Assembly: GCF_900105735.1 (NCBI RefSeq)
Contig: NZ_LT629793.1
Coordinates: 3,224,001-3,288,000 of the forward strand
Direction: 5' to 3'
Origin: Pseudomonas yamanorum
GTDB lineage: Bacteria; Pseudomonadota; Gammaproteobacteria; Pseudomonadales; Pseudomonadaceae
DNA length: 64,000 nt
Made by a program: the position numbers and the translations under genes. This document shows positions 62,705-64,000 of the stretch, piece by piece; position 1 is the first letter of the stretch, and the number at the start of each line of letters is the position of its first letter. The notes below the pieces were generated by a model, which did not search any database, had not been told where the DNA came from, and saw only the letters and a program-made list of their open reading frames with translations.

Positions 62705-64000
62705 ATGACTGTGCGTTTTTTCAGTAACTCACCCTCTTCCTACCCTTTGCTCGGTAAAGCCGTACGTGCAGCGTTGCTGTCGACCACGATAGGCATCGGC
62801 TTGTTGCCGGTTGCCGGTGTCGCGGCTAATAGCGGAGTCGAGCGTATCAGCCAGCGCTATGACATCCCTGCAGGCGCGCTGAGCGATGTCCTCAATCAGT
62901 TTGCCCGTCAGGCAGGCATCACCCTTTCCAGCACGCCTGTGCAGACTCAGGGCCGCCAGTCTCCCGGACTGCACGGGGAGTACTCTGCCGAACAGGGTTT
63001 GAACCAGTTGCTCAACGGGTCAGGATTACAGGCGCAGGCCCAGGACGACGTGAGCTTCGTGTTGCAGGCCCGGCCCGAGAGCGAGGCGCTGACTTTGCCG
63101 ACCACTGACGTCAAAGGCTTCGCTCTGGGTAATGCCTTGGGCAGCATGGAGGGCTACAACGCAACTCACAGCCAGATCGCCACCAAGACCAGTACCGCGT
63201 TGCTGGAAACGTCCCAGACGGTCTCAGTAGTGACCCGCGAGCAGATGGACGACCAAGGCTCGCAAACTGTTGCCCAGGCCATGCGTTACACCCCTGGCGT
63301 GCTGACCAACCCATATGGCGCGACTCACCGCTATGACTATGTGGCGATGCGTGGCTTCAACGACGGTTCGGTGGATAACATCTACCTCGACGGTTTGAAA
63401 TCCATGGGTGACAGCGGCACCTACAGCACCATGCAGGTGGATCCGTATTTCCTTGAGCGCGTGGACATTCTCAAAGGCCCGTCATCGGTACTCTACGGAC
63501 GCAGCTCGCCGGGTGGGCTGGTGGCATTGACCAGCAAGAAGCCGTTGTTTGAGCCCTACCATCAGGTACAGGCCACGGTGGGTTCCCAAGGCCAGCGAGG
63601 CATGGGGTTCGACTTCAGCGGCCCGGTGGATGACGACAAGCGTATTGCCTATCGACTGACCGGGCTTGCGGACAAGTCCGACACACAATTCGATCATGCC
63701 AAGGAAAAACGCTACGCACTGGCACCCACCTTGAGCATCGACTTTACCGATGACACGTCCCTCACACTTCAGGCTTATCTGCAGCATGATCCCGACGGTG
63801 GCTACCACGGCGGTATGCCGGCAGATGGCGCGTTGCATCAGCGCAATGGCCAGCGGATCTCCAATCACTTCTTCGAGGGCGAGCCGGACATTGATGGGTA
63901 CAAGCGGGATCAACAGTCGTTCGGCTACCAATTTGAGCATCGCTTCAATGATGTTTTCACCGCGCGGCAGAACTTTCGGTATCTGGATTCCAAGGTCCGG
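62705..64000 (+). CDS. TonB-dependent siderophore receptor with STN domain (N-terminal part, cut by window edge)
   Basis: Open from the ATG at 62705 to the last base (432 codons), 105 bp after fecR. Signal peptide (1 to about 42), STN domain (about 50-120; YDIPAGALSDVLNQFARQAGITLS), plug (about 150-275; LLETSQTVSVVTREQMDDQG, VDILKGPSSVLYGRSSPGGLVALTSK) and the first barrel strands. LYGRSSPGGLVALTSKKP and the QHDPDGGYHGGMP loop resemble FhuA/FoxA-type hydroxamate receptors (ferrichrome or ferrioxamine). The C-terminal part lies outside the window. It completes the second sigma-FecR-receptor module. Confidence 0.88.
   Translation, partial: MTVRFFSNSPSSYPLLGKAVRAALLSTTIGIGLLPVAGVAANSGVERISQRYDIPAGALSDVLNQFARQAGITLSSTPVQTQGRQSPGLHGEYSAEQGLNQLLNGSGLQAQAQDDVSFVLQARPESEALTLPTTDVKGFALGNALGSMEGYNATHSQIATKTSTALLETSQTVSVVTREQMDDQGSQTVAQAMRYTPGVLTNPYGATHRYDYVAMRGFNDGSVDNIYLDGLKSMGDSGTYSTMQVDPYFLERVDILKGPSSVLYGRSSPGGLVALTSKKPLFEPYHQVQATVGSQGQRGMGFDFSGPVDDDKRIAYRLTGLADKSDTQFDHAKEKRYALAPTLSIDFTDDTSLTLQAYLQHDPDGGYHGGMPADGALHQRNGQRISNHFFEGEPDIDGYKRDQQSFGYQFEHRFNDVFTARQNFRYLDSKVR

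Overview
The window looks like chromosomal DNA of a fluorescent Pseudomonas (P. fluorescens group). The grounds are a complete Lap large-adhesin locus, iron-starvation sigma/anti-sigma/TonB-receptor modules, an mgo/pvf-type cluster, a PctA-like chemoreceptor, and inverted-pair REP elements carrying the GGGAGC-GGGCTTGCTCGCGA core usual in pseudomonads. No rRNA, tRNA, insertion sequence, phage or CRISPR array was found.

Layout. 1-1190 (minus): N-terminal part of the exopolysaccharide porin PgaA, cut by the window edge. 1372-3767: a YdgA-like DUF945 protein and a small membrane protein. 3849-8914 (minus): a MarR-controlled AaeXAB-type efflux operon (MarR, FUSC, DUF1656, HlyD, outer-membrane factor). 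9148-9716: a RelE/ParE toxin-antitoxin pair with a three-fold operator. 9721-14729: a DUF2789 protein, a GT39-like glycosyltransferase, and a divergent pair of secreted proteins (an uncharacterised one and a DUF3142 one). 14796-18806 (minus): ECF sigma, FecR and TonB-dependent siderophore receptor. 18880-22939: an EmrAB-TolC-type efflux set. 23169-27908: a LysR regulator and a sulfonate-type ABC importer with a TauD-like dioxygenase.

28110-51875 is the biofilm locus. lapE-lapB-lapC (type I secretion) diverge from lapA, a 5086-residue adhesin with 35 near-identical repeats of about 102 residues. A small conserved protein follows, then lapG-lapD, the c-di-GMP-controlled protease switch that releases or keeps LapA. 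Together with pgaA this makes the window rich in attachment functions.

52072-58846: a GntR/FCD regulator behind a VanR-like palindrome, then a four-gene operon of DUF3050 oxygenase, AurF-like N-oxygenase, A-PCP-reductase NRPS and SRPBCC protein. This matches mgoBCAD/pvfABCD, which makes a small diazeniumdiolate or pyrazine-N-oxide type signal; it is the most distinctive system here. 58960-60840: an amino-acid-type chemoreceptor. 61119-64000: a second Fur-box/ECF/FecR/TonB-receptor module, whose receptor runs off the right edge.

All assignments rest on reading the translations and on family knowledge from memory; no database search was run.
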